This document shows, piece after piece, positions 33,136 through 43,956 of a stretch of DNA of 64,000 bases (its first letter is position 1; each line of letters starts with the position of its first letter). The position numbers were made by a program, and so were the translations under genes. This DNA comes from Proales similis. Its lineage: Eukaryota; Rotifera; Eurotatoria; Ploima; Proalidae. A model generated the notes under the pieces. It did no database searches, was not told the origin of the DNA, and saw only the letters and a list, made by a program, of their open reading frames with translations. The stretch covers positions 1-64,000 of the forward strand of contig JAGVRJ010000005.1 in assembly GCA_019059635.1 (NCBI GenBank). Direction: 5' to 3'.

Positions 33136-35616
33136 ATGAAAGTCGATCGAGCTGAAGTTCGAACGAGAATCAACACTCGACTTGAGCTCTTCTTGGCCAA
33201 ACAACTGGGAAAAGAAAATGTGGAGTTTTACGAACAGGAGAGCTGTGTTCAAGATGATGTCAAAAAGAAACTACTTAGCAAATATGCGTTCAAACTGCTG
33301 ATTGTCTGTCGCGATCGACTGTATATAACGGAAAATCCTCCCAAAACTTTGGACAGATACATTTTATTTGAAGACATTATGGACATAACCTCGGTATTGG
33401 AAATTTTCTTTTTTAGGGTTTGAGTTTTTAATTTATCAAATTGATTTGTCAAGGTGGACGACATTCCGAAATTTCTCTCAGGCAAAGATCGGGAAAGTGC
33501 TTTGCATATCAGAATTAAATACCTAGCAAGCCCAATGAAAAAAAATGAGACCGAGGAAATTAGAAATCGTATTATTGATCTTAAAAAGCGAATGATCTAC
33601 TCACGGACAATGGATGAAAAAATTGAAGAAATTGAACTTAATACACCGCGAACTTTCAGGAGTACAGTTTTATCACCTCATGAGCTGGCCCATGCGTTAG
33701 TTCCAGATAAAACGCTTAATATGGGCAGTTTGATAAATAATAGTCAAAAAGCACCTGGAAATCAACAGAATCTGATGACTACGTCTAGATCTACAAAATC
33801 AGTTCACTTCAAAGATAGTTCAGAAAAAGAGCCAGAAAGTGTTTCGGGCAAGCATTACAAGCAACTATTTGACACTATATCGTTGAAATTCCCTGATGAA
33901 AATCATGAGATTGACTTGAGGCTGAGTTTACCTACGACACCGAGATCTCTTGATTTCACATCAGATAACTCGGACCTTACTTACGTTAGCAAGTTGACTT
34001 CAAGAAGTTTGGAAAACTTGAACAAAGGTTATAAACAAAAATTTATTCAAGAGTAAGCATTTATTGAAAATTAAAATATTAGAATTCTAATTAAATTTCT
34101 TATTTTGATGAAAATTAATAGCTGTGAAAAGAAGGAGGAATTTTTTGATTTTTATATTCTTAATCCAGAAACAAAAATTTTCCAAACCTTAAAAACTGCT
34201 CATTTTCACTCAAAAATGGTAAGTAAAAATAATTTTGGATACTGTTAACAAATCAAAACAAAAACGTCAATTTCAGCGCTCAACCTTGTCATATCACACC
34301 AGTTCGAATTCAATAGTCGAAATCAAGTCTACAAAAGAGAGGTTAATTTTTGAAATTCTGTTTAATTAGGTCTTTATTTCCTTTATAAAGCACTTAAAAA
34401 GTTTACGATTTCGAAACAAATTCGAACAAATCAAAACTGAACTTTTTCAATCAGCCGATGAAATATCAGTTTATACCAACATTTTGGATGAACTCATCTG
34501 CGCTGTGACAAAATATCCTGAACTTAAAAAGCTCTTTTGGACGGTAGGCTCTGTTTTTTATTTAGCCATTATCTGAATTGCTCACTTGATTCAAAGAGAG
34601 GAGATTTTTATGCTCATTTGGTGCTACAAATTACCCGCTATTTACCAAAAAGTCCAGCCAATATGAATAAGGAAAATTCTGCTGCAAGAAGAGTCAAAGA
34701 ATTAGAGTAAGAGACAGTAAGGCTCCAATTTTACGTTAAATCATCATTATATTAAGATGCTCAATTGCCTTGATTGAACTTCTATCTAATATGCTTAATG
34801 AGTCCGAATTTATTCCGAACAGAAACACTGTGTTATACAGCCAAGGGTAAGAATTTTAAACTAAATCAAATCATAATTCAATTTGTAATAATTATTTAAA
34901 GGTGCTATTTATTAAAAGAACTTGTTAAAGTTTTGGTTAGTGAAGTGGAACAGGCAGATGTTGGTGGAGCTATTTTTCAGCAAAGCCGCTTGGAATCCAA
35001 GTTGAAGGTTGTACATAACGCATCGTTTATTTCACTTGTTGGTTATTGTCACTAAATTAACACATTCAAGATGAATGAACTGCTGCAAGAGCTAACAATA
35101 GTTTCGGCAGTTATTTTATGGGAAATAACTCATTTTCTTGGTCTCAATTCTTGGCAATTCGAAGCATTCAACCTCACTCAGTGGATTAATCTAATTGAAA
35201 CAAACGAATCACTAGTAAATTTTTCTCCTGTCTTTTGATAAGCCCATGATTACAATTTTCCCAAGCTTTTATTCATTCAAAGACTGCTTTCAGAGCTAAA
35301 GAAAATCGTCTGCGATCAATCAGGAATTCTACTAAATACTCAATATACTATAATCATTTTCAAAATATTTTCATTGCTCGAGAAGGTCACTAAAAAGTCA
35401 AATAAAGGAATATTGCTGAAATTGTTGCGCAGCGAATTCGAGGAAGAATTTAAGTAAGATACTCCATTTCTTACTTTTGCCTTTAAAATTTTAATTTTTG
35501 TTCGAAGGTATTTTTTTTGTGAAGACCGCTTGAAACTGCGTTCTTTCGATTTTTATCCAATCACCAATGATCTTATTCAAGTAGTTCGTAAGCTGGAAAA
35601 CATGATAGTTTGCTAG
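33136..35616 (+). CDS. Uncharacterised multi-exon protein, possibly C12orf56-like
   Basis: Exon 1 (33136-33393) and exon 2 (from 33454) join in phase. They encode RDRLYITENPPKTLDRYILFEDIMDIT|VDDIPKFLSGKD and HIRIKYLASP, a globular start that looks like a PH-like fold. A Ser/Thr-rich disordered region with repeated TPR/TSRS motifs runs to about 34052. At least six further short exons (about 34122-35616) encode helical segments: FRNKFEQIKTELFQSADEIS, NILDELICAVTKYPELKKLFW, and a last exon ending RKLENMIVC. The LYITENPPK...DFLSGKD pattern recalls the human orphan C12orf56 from memory; I hold that loosely. Function is unknown. Internal exon borders are tentative. Confidence 0.6.
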
Positions 35617-35907
35617 TCTAACGAAGCCCTGACTACGGAGATCCGAGCAAAACATGAAAATATATTTTCCGGTGAAATTAAGAAGGAATTTAAGTTTTTT
35701 ATTTGTTGAAAATTTCCAAGTGCTTTTCTGGAAAGTTCAATAAAAATTAAATAACAAGGAAAAGGAAATCTTTACGCAATTCAAGGTAAACACAAACAAT
35801 TAGCCAACCTCTAAAAGACAAACGTGGTTTTTAATCGATTCCATCAGTTTAAAGGGGTTTAAACCGACACGGCGTCGTAACATAACTCAATACTAGGGCT
35901 TTATTTT

Positions 35908-38378
35908 CTAAGCATCAGAGTCTGAAATATATTTTTCGTTGGACGCCATGGGTTCCTTAACAACCTTGTTCGCGCGATAAGTCGAAATTTGCTAATGAAC
36001 AATGATATGTGCTTGCTTACCCTGCTTGAGTCCAAAAGTCTTGAGTCTTCGTCTTGTTTTGAATTAACATCAGTAAAAGCTCTTTTTTCTGCAGTTGACT
36101 CACTCTTTTCTAAATGATTATCCTCCTCTGAGCTACCAGAAGTAAATGAGACATCTAGTTATCAAGTTCAATTGACCATCTACTCTTATTTTTTCAGAAT
36201 AATAAGTGTTTAGATACCTTTTGTTTCATGGAAATTATAATCAGTTGATCTTATCTCCCTCGGATTTCTTGTTTGATCGACCTTAGACAGAAACAATCAA
36301 GACATGCACTGAAAAAACAGTATGAGGAATCTCTTACATTTTTAGAGCATGAAGTGAGATGAACCTCAACCTGTTGGTCATCAACGTCACAATTGCACAA
36401 CGAGCAGATAAAATTCTTTGTTGCCTCGTTTACTTTGATGACGCAATTAGCTTTGCCTGAAAATTAAAATACCGATTAAGAAAATGAGCTGATAGGAAAC
36501 GGTCCGAGTTTGATCTATGCTCGGTTGGGTGAAGACCTAAAGATGAAAAAGACCGTCATGCGTAGGTGTCTCATAAAAAGCAAATTGAGTGAGAAAATTG
36601 CATAAAAGGCAATCTCACTTTGCTCGCTCGAATACTTATTTAATCAAAATATAAAAAAGGCGCTTACGTTTGAGTCTCGTAAGGCGTCTCTCTTTGATCT
36701 TCAAATAGGCCTATTGAATAGTGATATAAGAATAAATCAGATTGAAAGAAAAAACTAATTAGGCGGAAACACTTACCAAATAGCTCGAGGAATCGCTACT
36801 CTCCGAGACAAGCGCCTTTTTGTCATCTTCTATGGTCTATGAATTAAAAAGAAAATAATAAATATTGATGCAAATGAGAATTTTGTACGTGTAGCTTACC
36901 CGTTTAAGAGGCGGAGCAGGGGAAGAAGAGCATGGCATATAATTGTGACCTGAATGGTTCAAGTCAACCGAACTGGATTCGTTTGCTGAACTGGAAAGAC
37001 AATTCAATTCTATAGCCACGCTAACGAAAATAAACAAAAAACCTTACGAATAGTGGCTATTGTCCAACTGTTCTAGTTCGCTTTCTAGATGGCCTTTCAA
37101 TTCGCTCCTTTCGATTGTGAGACCACAACTAGGACATTGACAAGTACTGTTGCTGCTATCAAACCAAGTTCTCCTCTGTCCTGTTTTCAACAAACGCATT
37201 AAATTATTTGTTTGGCAGATTCAAACAATAAAAAGCAGATGAAAACAAAGAACAGAGCGAAGAGATTGATGGCTAATTGATCTTGGCATGCGTGTGTATA
37301 GTTAAGTATAGGAATGGTTTTAAAATGAGCCAGTCAGATCAAGGCTCATTTTTCCAAATTAAGCCCTAAAAATGACACGAGTAGCACGAGTCCAATTATC
37401 TAAATAAGCCGTCCCTTAATGTGCATTCAGTGGTTATGGGACAAAATACGCTTTGATCAAATCGCAAACATGAAGAATGGGCTCTTCGTTGGGCAATTTA
37501 ATAAGCGAAGCTTTGAAAGAAAATCAATAAAATTGGTTAAATATTGTGTATCAGAGATAGCTCAATGAGTCGGCTGATCTTAAATATAAACAATTTTGAG
37601 TAATAAAAATGTACTCACTGTAATCAGCAAACGTCTCGCTGGAGAAATGGTTCGTGTTTAGTTCCAAATTGAACTTGTCGTGTTTGGGTAAGACCCTCTT
37701 GGTGTTGGGACTTTGATGGTCTAGAATCATGGACGAATTGTCTTGAGAGAGGCAACAAGACGATGCTGAGGATGTTGAAGATGGAGAAGCAATTGAACAG
37801 CCAGAAGTATTTCCCATTGCAATGCCCCTTCCTAGATTAGTCATTGAATCATTTCCATTCTCATTAAATTTCGTTCGTTTCCTGGCAGGTTGTTCAAAAG
37901 CTAGATCTTGATTCTCTAAAAACTCTTCTCGATTTGGAGCAGCGTGATAGCGAATCCCGTTCATTAGTTGAACGAGCTGTTGGGTAAATAGAGCAGCAGC
38001 CATTTGATTTTGATTGCGATGGAGACGTTCAGTTTCCAATAGGTTTGTTCGGTTATCGTTGTTGGTTCCGAGTATTGAGCTCATGCTAAACGAACTACCG
38101 GATGTTGGCAACTGTTCCTCTTGTTTCTGCTCATTGTTAGCATTTCGAGCAGAATTAAGCGAGTTCTTTATGAGTTGAGCTTGAATTTGAGACAATCCGT
38201 ATCCGTTTCCTAACATAGAGCTTAATTCAACCGAATTCTGCATTTGCTGTTGAAGAATGAAAATTTGCGAAGGCGTTAGACCAGAGGAGTTTTTTGCAGG
38301 GCAAAAATTTCGATTTAAAAGAAACTGGTTCATAGGACTTTCACATTGAAGATTCCATGTCTGGTTGATGGATTCCAT
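35908..38378 (-). CDS. RNF220-like zinc-finger protein without a visible RING
   Basis: RNF220 is an E3 ubiquitin ligase acting in Wnt and Hedgehog signalling. Exon 1 (38378-37619) encodes a Gln/Asn/Ser-rich region. Exon 2 gives a C2HxH-like finger, CQCPSCGLTIERSELKGHLESELEQL, closely matching the RNF220 segment ending SELQEHMEQELEQL. A Ser/Pro-rich exon, an acidic exon (TIEDDKKALVSE) and a second finger (FICSLCNCDVDDQQVEVHLTSC) follow, as in the RNF220 middle domain. Downstream exons (VDQTRNPREIRSTDYNFHETK, an acidic DVSFTSGSSEEDN exon, VVKEPMASNEKYISDSDA) end at 35908. The C-terminal RING expected in RNF220 was not found before the stop or in the 290 bases beyond. It may be truly missing or lie in an exon I missed. 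Confidence 0.65.
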
Positions 38379-40309
38379 CTTAGCAGATTTCTAAATCCGA
38401 AATTTTTTATATGATTAAAAAAAAAGAAGACCTACTTTGCTATTAAAAGTCCAAACAACTTTTACACTTTGGTTTATAATGGAAAACACAAAAAAGGAAA
38501 AAAGATCGGCTAATTGTGCGATTGTTCATAAAGGCGCCATTAGACGCGATTGGTCTGTGCCATTCTGAGCCAAGTTGATTTATTCGTTGTTTTAATATGT
38601 AAAGGATCTAAGGCAATCTGGCGCTAATCGAAATGAAGTGATACTATTGGCTCACGCTAGACGAGAGGCGGATCAGATCCCATTACATATTTAATAAGCG
38701 ATTTGATTTGTTGGCATCTAATGAGAGAAGAGTCGGCTTGGCACAATGCATATAGAAGATGAAAAGAGATGCTTAATTGGACAGGCGATTTGCCTGCTTA
38801 TTCAGGCCTTGTTTTCAAGCCACTTGAGCAACTTCAGTTCAGACGCTTCACTAAGCTATCTCTCTGCTCTCATCATAATAAAAATATTTATCACCTTGCA
38901 GTGTTAGAGCCGTATTTAAGAGTGGACTCGTTTGAATTAACAAAGTCAAACCCTAGAATTAAGTCGTTTAACTAATAAGCAGCTGACAGAAAAGAATATT
39001 CATGTAGATTAGGGATATACAAAAAACTCACTCACATGTAGATTAGACACGCTGCAACAAAATAATCTCTAAACTTTGGATCTATAGGAAGTGGGACGTT
39101 ATAGATCAATTCTAGACACATGAACATATCAATAAAGATATGTGCTCAATAATTGTTAGATAGAGCCTTAGTTCGATCTAGAAAGGCTTCTCAAGCAGAT
39201 ACATAACTGACTTATAAATTAGGATCAGTAGCACACCAACAGACTGTTAATTGCAGTCGCGGTTAATAGTTGCAGTGCATTCAGATCGAGCGAGTGTTTT
39301 GATAAAGATCAGCAGCTTTACTGCGTTTGCAAGTGGCTAAATTAGAAAACAATTAATCTCAATCTATCCATTTTATAACTCTAAATATTTTGCATAAGCT
39401 CTGTTTATGAGTTGCCGTCAGCACACTTATCTGAGGAGCATACATTGCACTTGACTTGATTTGATTTTAATTTAATAGATCGAACCATTAGGCGTCTTCC
39501 GATCAGCCAATTTCTCTGTTTATCCATTGTTTTAATCGCATCATTGACTGGTTGCTTTTGCATCCGCTCAACTCAAATGGCCGTGCCACTCCGGCCTGAC
39601 TTGACCCAGGCGTGTCGGGAAAGTGGTATGCTAATGTAACAACGGCTCTAAAATATTTGACAGCTAGCACCGCCAATATCGTTTTGGACTCAAGCTCACA
39701 CTCAGGCCGCTAATCACATTTTAATATCCTATGCCTTAGCTATTTACGACTCTTTAGCTCAAATAAAATCAAATAAAAGTCCTACGAATCTTGGGACTAT
39801 ACAAAAACCGAACCATGCTTATATACTGGATTCATGCTGAACGATAGTTTCATAAGCCATAAAAGCAAAATTTAGCAATCACTTATTGATGATTTGCGAG
39901 TCGATAAATTTGCCAAGTTGTACGTAGACTGACTGCTCAATCTGAATGCAGGCGTTTAATTCTTATCTAATCAGGCTCCTAATTAAGATGAGGGCTTGGC
40001 TCAATTTGGTACACAGACGCCCTCTCGAGGTGCGGGAGTGATACTTTGACAGCTATTTTACCAAGTAAGAAATTTCTCAGCGAATAAAACAGTATTCAAC
40101 TCGATCGAGATTAGGGCGGCAAAGTTTGCTCCCCTATGTGTGAAAAATAGAAAACCCTTTCCTAACCTTGTTATTCCCAATTAATCAGTCTGCAACTTGG
40201 GTGTGATTTATTTGGTGTGTAGTAGGAAAAAGAAAAGACTTCAAATGCTGATTTATCCTTCTCAATGCGAGTATACATCTTTATTAAAACATGTTCAAAT
40301 TCAAATTAT
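38379..40309. other. Long non-coding stretch upstream of the RNF220-like gene
   Basis: About 1.9 kb without a gene I can support. A 38769-38975 ORF is short and unremarkable. Scattered palindromic and AT-rich motifs could be enhancers of the neighbouring developmental-type gene, but none is a specific known site. Confidence 0.5.
40280..40285 (-). promoter_or_regulatory. Poly(A) signal AATAAA for the peptide-type GPCR
   Basis: TTTATT on the plus strand, i.e. AATAAA on the minus strand, 25 bases after the receptor's stop codon. Confidence 0.6.
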
Positions 40310-42325
40310 TTAAACTCTATTCTTAGACGGCGAATAGAGGCTGTGAGATCGATTCATATTGCTTGTTTTTATGTTGTTTTCAGTAATTTTCGGAAAAAAA
40401 GATGAGTGTGGATGAGAGGAAAATTTTCGAAATGGTATCGATATATGCGTTAACTCATTAGTATTTGCCATGTTTCCAGAAACGTTTTTCGGCATAAAAA
40501 GAGTTGCCAGTTCGGTCCTGAATTTGGACCCTGTTAAACAATAGAGCACGAAGTTAATTGAATGATTGATATACATCAGAGTGTTGACTAGAGACCAAAT
40601 AATCGACTTGCAGTTTGGATCCATTCCTGCAAATGATCGAGCAAAATTAATAAAAGAGATTTCGTTCGATGCTCCATCTGTTCGCTCGTCTTTACTGGAT
40701 GAACCGATCTTTTCTGCGACAATGAACAACATGATTGGAAGGGTCAGTGCAATAAATATACAAGTTATCGAAATTATAGTCACAGTCATCATTTTTAAAT
40801 TTCGGGATTGTAAACTATTATTCAAGAAAGACTGATTTGAATGGTTGTAAACAAAAGTCATTCTTTTCAAAGGTTTTCCACGGGTATCATTTTGAGGCTC
40901 AATTTGATTAAATATATTTGGACAAGAACGGCGGTTAGAGTTAATCACTGTTTGAGAAACTTGTTTTTTCGTCATCTCCAAGTGCTCCGATCTACCTCTC
41001 TGAAACGAATTCAAAAATCTAGGACGTAGGTAGTAGTCCGATGTTCGTCGAGTACATTCGTGTTGATTAGGATCTTGTATTTCATTTTTGATGGAGAATG
41101 GGCACATTCTCTTTAAGATGCTAAAACGAGTAGATTTCTGATTAATATTCTCTGTCGAACAGCCGTCATTAGAATAGGAGGGAGCCGATGAGACCATTTC
41201 TCCTTGAACTTCATTTCTATTTAAAGCGAGATGTTGAGCATGACGGCTTTTAGGTTTCAAGCGTTTGGCAAACTTGAGAGACTTGCGTTTATTAAATTTG
41301 GATTCTTTGCTTTGATCTACGGAAAGATTGCGCGGAAATCTCATTGAGGCTGGAGTGGAGAATTTAGCATTCTTTATGATGGCAATATTGCAAAAAGACA
41401 TCATTAAGAACGGCACTATTGCGTAAGTAGACAGGTCAATGTATGGCCATACATTAACGAAAAATTTCAGGTAGTAAGGATGCTTCTGTTGGTTAATAAC
41501 ACAGTTGTAGTATTCTCCAGCCACTCCGATTGAATTCTGCGACGTAAAACTTCGTGAGTAGTTGAGATGAGAGAATTCAAAAGGCATCATTAGTAAAGTC
41601 TTTGATTCTAAAGCCAAAGAAGAGCCGATCTGCTCGACTAGTTTCCAGAGGTCCTCGTCAAACTTGCTTGGCGCTAAAGTTTTTGATTGATTCATAAATT
41701 TTGTGGTGGACATTTGCTGCAATTTGGTATAAATAGCAAAGAGGATTTCCCCGTAAAATTCATCATTTTGCTTCTCAGCATGTGAATTGTCAACCTCAAT
41801 GTAGAGAAGCAAATGTGAGTTAAGAAAAAAAAGACTCGCAGCGAGAAAACTGCATATAAGCTTCGGTCTTCCCATAAGTTTAAGAAGCATTTGCCGGGTA
41901 TGTGATGAGAATCGAAATGTAATTGCGAGGAATCGATCCAGACTCACAGCCACAAGAATCCATGAGCTCATATCAAGCGTGTAGTAAAAGAAAAAAGAAT
42001 GCAAACGACAGAGTAGCGTTGACCCGATGTATATACCATAGCCGTGGGCCAAGTAATCACGTAGTAAGCCAAGCCAAAGCGCTAGCAAATCAATCACCGA
42101 TAGTATCGCCAAGTAAACGTAGGTCGAATGCTTACGCATTCGCTTTCGTGATAGCACAAGCAGTGAGAATATATTAGTGCATGTTCCGAAAAGAAGAAGC
42201 ATTGGGCACATTGAAAGAAAGATTTTGGAACCTAGTGTAGCACTACAACCTTGACTGGTATTCTTCCAAGATGACGAATTTAACATTCTCTGAGTATTTG
42301 GTTCATTCGAAAAAGTCTCATTCAT
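40310..42325 (-). CDS. Rhodopsin-family (class A) peptide-type GPCR
   Basis: A single-exon 671-residue receptor with an N-glycosylated N-terminus (NETF, NSSSWKNTS). TM1 is LLLFGTCTNIFSLLVL with the conserved N. TM2 has YLAILSVIDLLALWLGLL with the conserved D. TM3 starts after a Cys and ends SWILVAVSLDRFLAI (DRF in place of DRY). ECL2 contains YYNCVINQQ for the disulphide. The third intracellular loop is very long (about 170 residues, basic). TM6 is TIISITCIFIALTLPIML and TM7 ends NHSINFVLYCLTGSKFR, a variant of NPxxY. The TYVYLAILSVIDLL and SSWILVAVSLDR pattern fits neuropeptide receptors of the FMRFamide/TRH-like group. The ligand cannot be named. Confidence 0.85.
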   Translation of the reverse strand: MNETFSNEPNTQRMLNSSSWKNTSQGCSATLGSKIFLSMCPMLLLFGTCTNIFSLLVLSRKRMRKHSTYVYLAILSVIDLLALWLGLLRDYLAHGYGIYIGSTLLCRLHSFFFYYTLDMSSWILVAVSLDRFLAITFRFSSHTRQMLLKLMGRPKLICSFLAASLFFLNSHLLLYIEVDNSHAEKQNDEFYGEILFAIYTKLQQMSTTKFMNQSKTLAPSKFDEDLWKLVEQIGSSLALESKTLLMMPFEFSHLNYSRSFTSQNSIGVAGEYYNCVINQQKHPYYLKFFVNVWPYIDLSTYAIVPFLMMSFCNIAIIKNAKFSTPASMRFPRNLSVDQSKESKFNKRKSLKFAKRLKPKSRHAQHLALNRNEVQGEMVSSAPSYSNDGCSTENINQKSTRFSILKRMCPFSIKNEIQDPNQHECTRRTSDYYLRPRFLNSFQRGRSEHLEMTKKQVSQTVINSNRRSCPNIFNQIEPQNDTRGKPLKRMTFVYNHSNQSFLNNSLQSRNLKMMTVTIISITCIFIALTLPIMLFIVAEKIGSSSKDERTDGASNEISFINFARSFAGMDPNCKSIIWSLVNTLMYINHSINFVLYCLTGSKFRTELATLFMPKNVSGNMANTNELTHISIPFRKFSSHPHSSFFPKITENNIKTSNMNRSHSLYSPSKNRV

Positions 42326-43956
42326 CTAAAGAATTATCAGGGGTTAAAAGACTGAAGGAGAATGGTGAAAATTATTCGAAAATTGTTCTTTGCAGACCGG
42401 GCATTAATCTTCAAGGAATAAGAATTGGGCGGCTTTTAGACTGTCAAAAAGCTAAATGGAAAAATGGAGATGCACTCAAAATTAACAAGAGTCTCTTCCG
42501 TCTTCTCAAACTTGAAGCATCTAATCAGAAAAAACAGATGAAATCTAAAATGCCGAATTAGTCAGCGCGCCCTAAATGAAGCAATCATCTAACTAGAAGC
42601 TTGCTATCATCAGGCTACGCTATATTTAAGCATAAAGAGTTAACGGGTACACCACGTCAAAACGCTAGCTCCTAGAAAGAGAGAGAGAATAGCGGAAATG
42701 ATTAATGAATACGTACGTAAACGGCCCCCTAAAAATTGCTTCTCCTTAGGGTTATTTTTTGTCCAAGCCACCATAACGTTCAAAGGCTTTCAAAATTAAT
42801 AAACATAACGTGTAATTGTGAAAATACGCTTATTTACAGTGTCATTGTTGCAATTTGCAAGGTTGCCTAAAAAGCTGTTTTTTAAGTGGCGGAAACAGTT
42901 AAAAAATTAGAACCAAATCAGGCAGAAGAATTATGCTCAGTAAATGAATGCCGCTATTAAGAACACATTTGAAATAACTGGTTATTGATGCTTTGGTTTC
43001 AAGGGGAGGGGGGAAAGTATCCAATGCTCTCTGTCTAGCTAGCTCTCGGTTCAATTGAATTTCCTTTATTTCCTTATTGAATTTAGCATTCAAATCTAAA
43101 GTAGGTTTATACGAATCCTTTGGGAAACGCAAGAGGAGAAATGTGTTGTGGAAATTTTCGGATAGTGTTCAAATGCAAAGGTGCTATTTCTCATTTAACA
43201 ATCGACCGATTGAATTAGCCGTATCCAGAGCGAGATCCCAAAGGTAACACACATGCAATTCTCCTGGTATTTATTATATTTTCGAAATTGATTAGCTCCC
43301 AAAATCAAATATGAAGCCTTGCCCGAAAAAACGTCAGACGGCTGCTTGTTCCAAGAGGCTTTTTAATAAATAATTCAGAATAAAAGCAAACATTAGCAAA
43401 GTTACAATGTTTTCTTGTTAAAAAGTTAATTGCGAACTGTTTTCAAAAGATCCTGGATAATAAAGGCAAATAGTATGTAAATGCCATAACAGACGAGAAA
43501 AAGTAGCAAGCATCAAAACAATGCTGATATGCAAAAGGACGCAAAGTCTGCAACTAAATAAAGAACATATGGATAGTCGATAGTCGAGATGAACACAGTA
43601 GTTTATCAGCTCGATTCGCTTTTTGAGTTAAAGGGAGCGATAGGGAAAAAGAGTTTTAGCGTTGTTAATCAGCTTATATCGAAGTGGACTAAAGCAGTTA
43701 GGGGCGCTCTTGGCTTGCAGCAGACATGGTTCTAATTGGTTTTGAGAAAGATTCCTCTAAGCTAAAATGAAAAGCAGATAAACAACGTCAATCAACTTCC
43801 AATCCATAATTTATGCGCGCTTACAATTTTAAGAGAAAAAAATTCTCATTCAGTCCTTTTTCAATATCAGCCAGTTCATCATGATAAGCCTTCATACTTT
43901 GAATAAAATTAAAAACGAAAGTTAATGCTATTCAAAAATAGCTACTCAATTAAAAT
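42326..43956. other. Intergenic region with a doubtful small ORF
   Basis: Mostly featureless AT-rich DNA between the GPCR and TBK1. A minus-strand frame at 42899-43132 encodes a Lys/Glu-rich peptide (LDLNAKFNKEIKEIQLNREL) followed by a hydrophobic end; it lacks an ATG at its start and may be one exon of an unrecognised gene or chance. Confidence 0.4.

Noticed and set aside
42271-42561. Plus-strand 96-residue frame antisense to the GPCR start
   Set aside because: It overlaps the receptor's coding start and shows no similarity; most likely a shadow frame.
42899-43132. Minus-strand Lys/Glu-rich frame
   Set aside because: No ATG start and no partner exon found; left as a doubtful exon in the gap entry rather than a gene.
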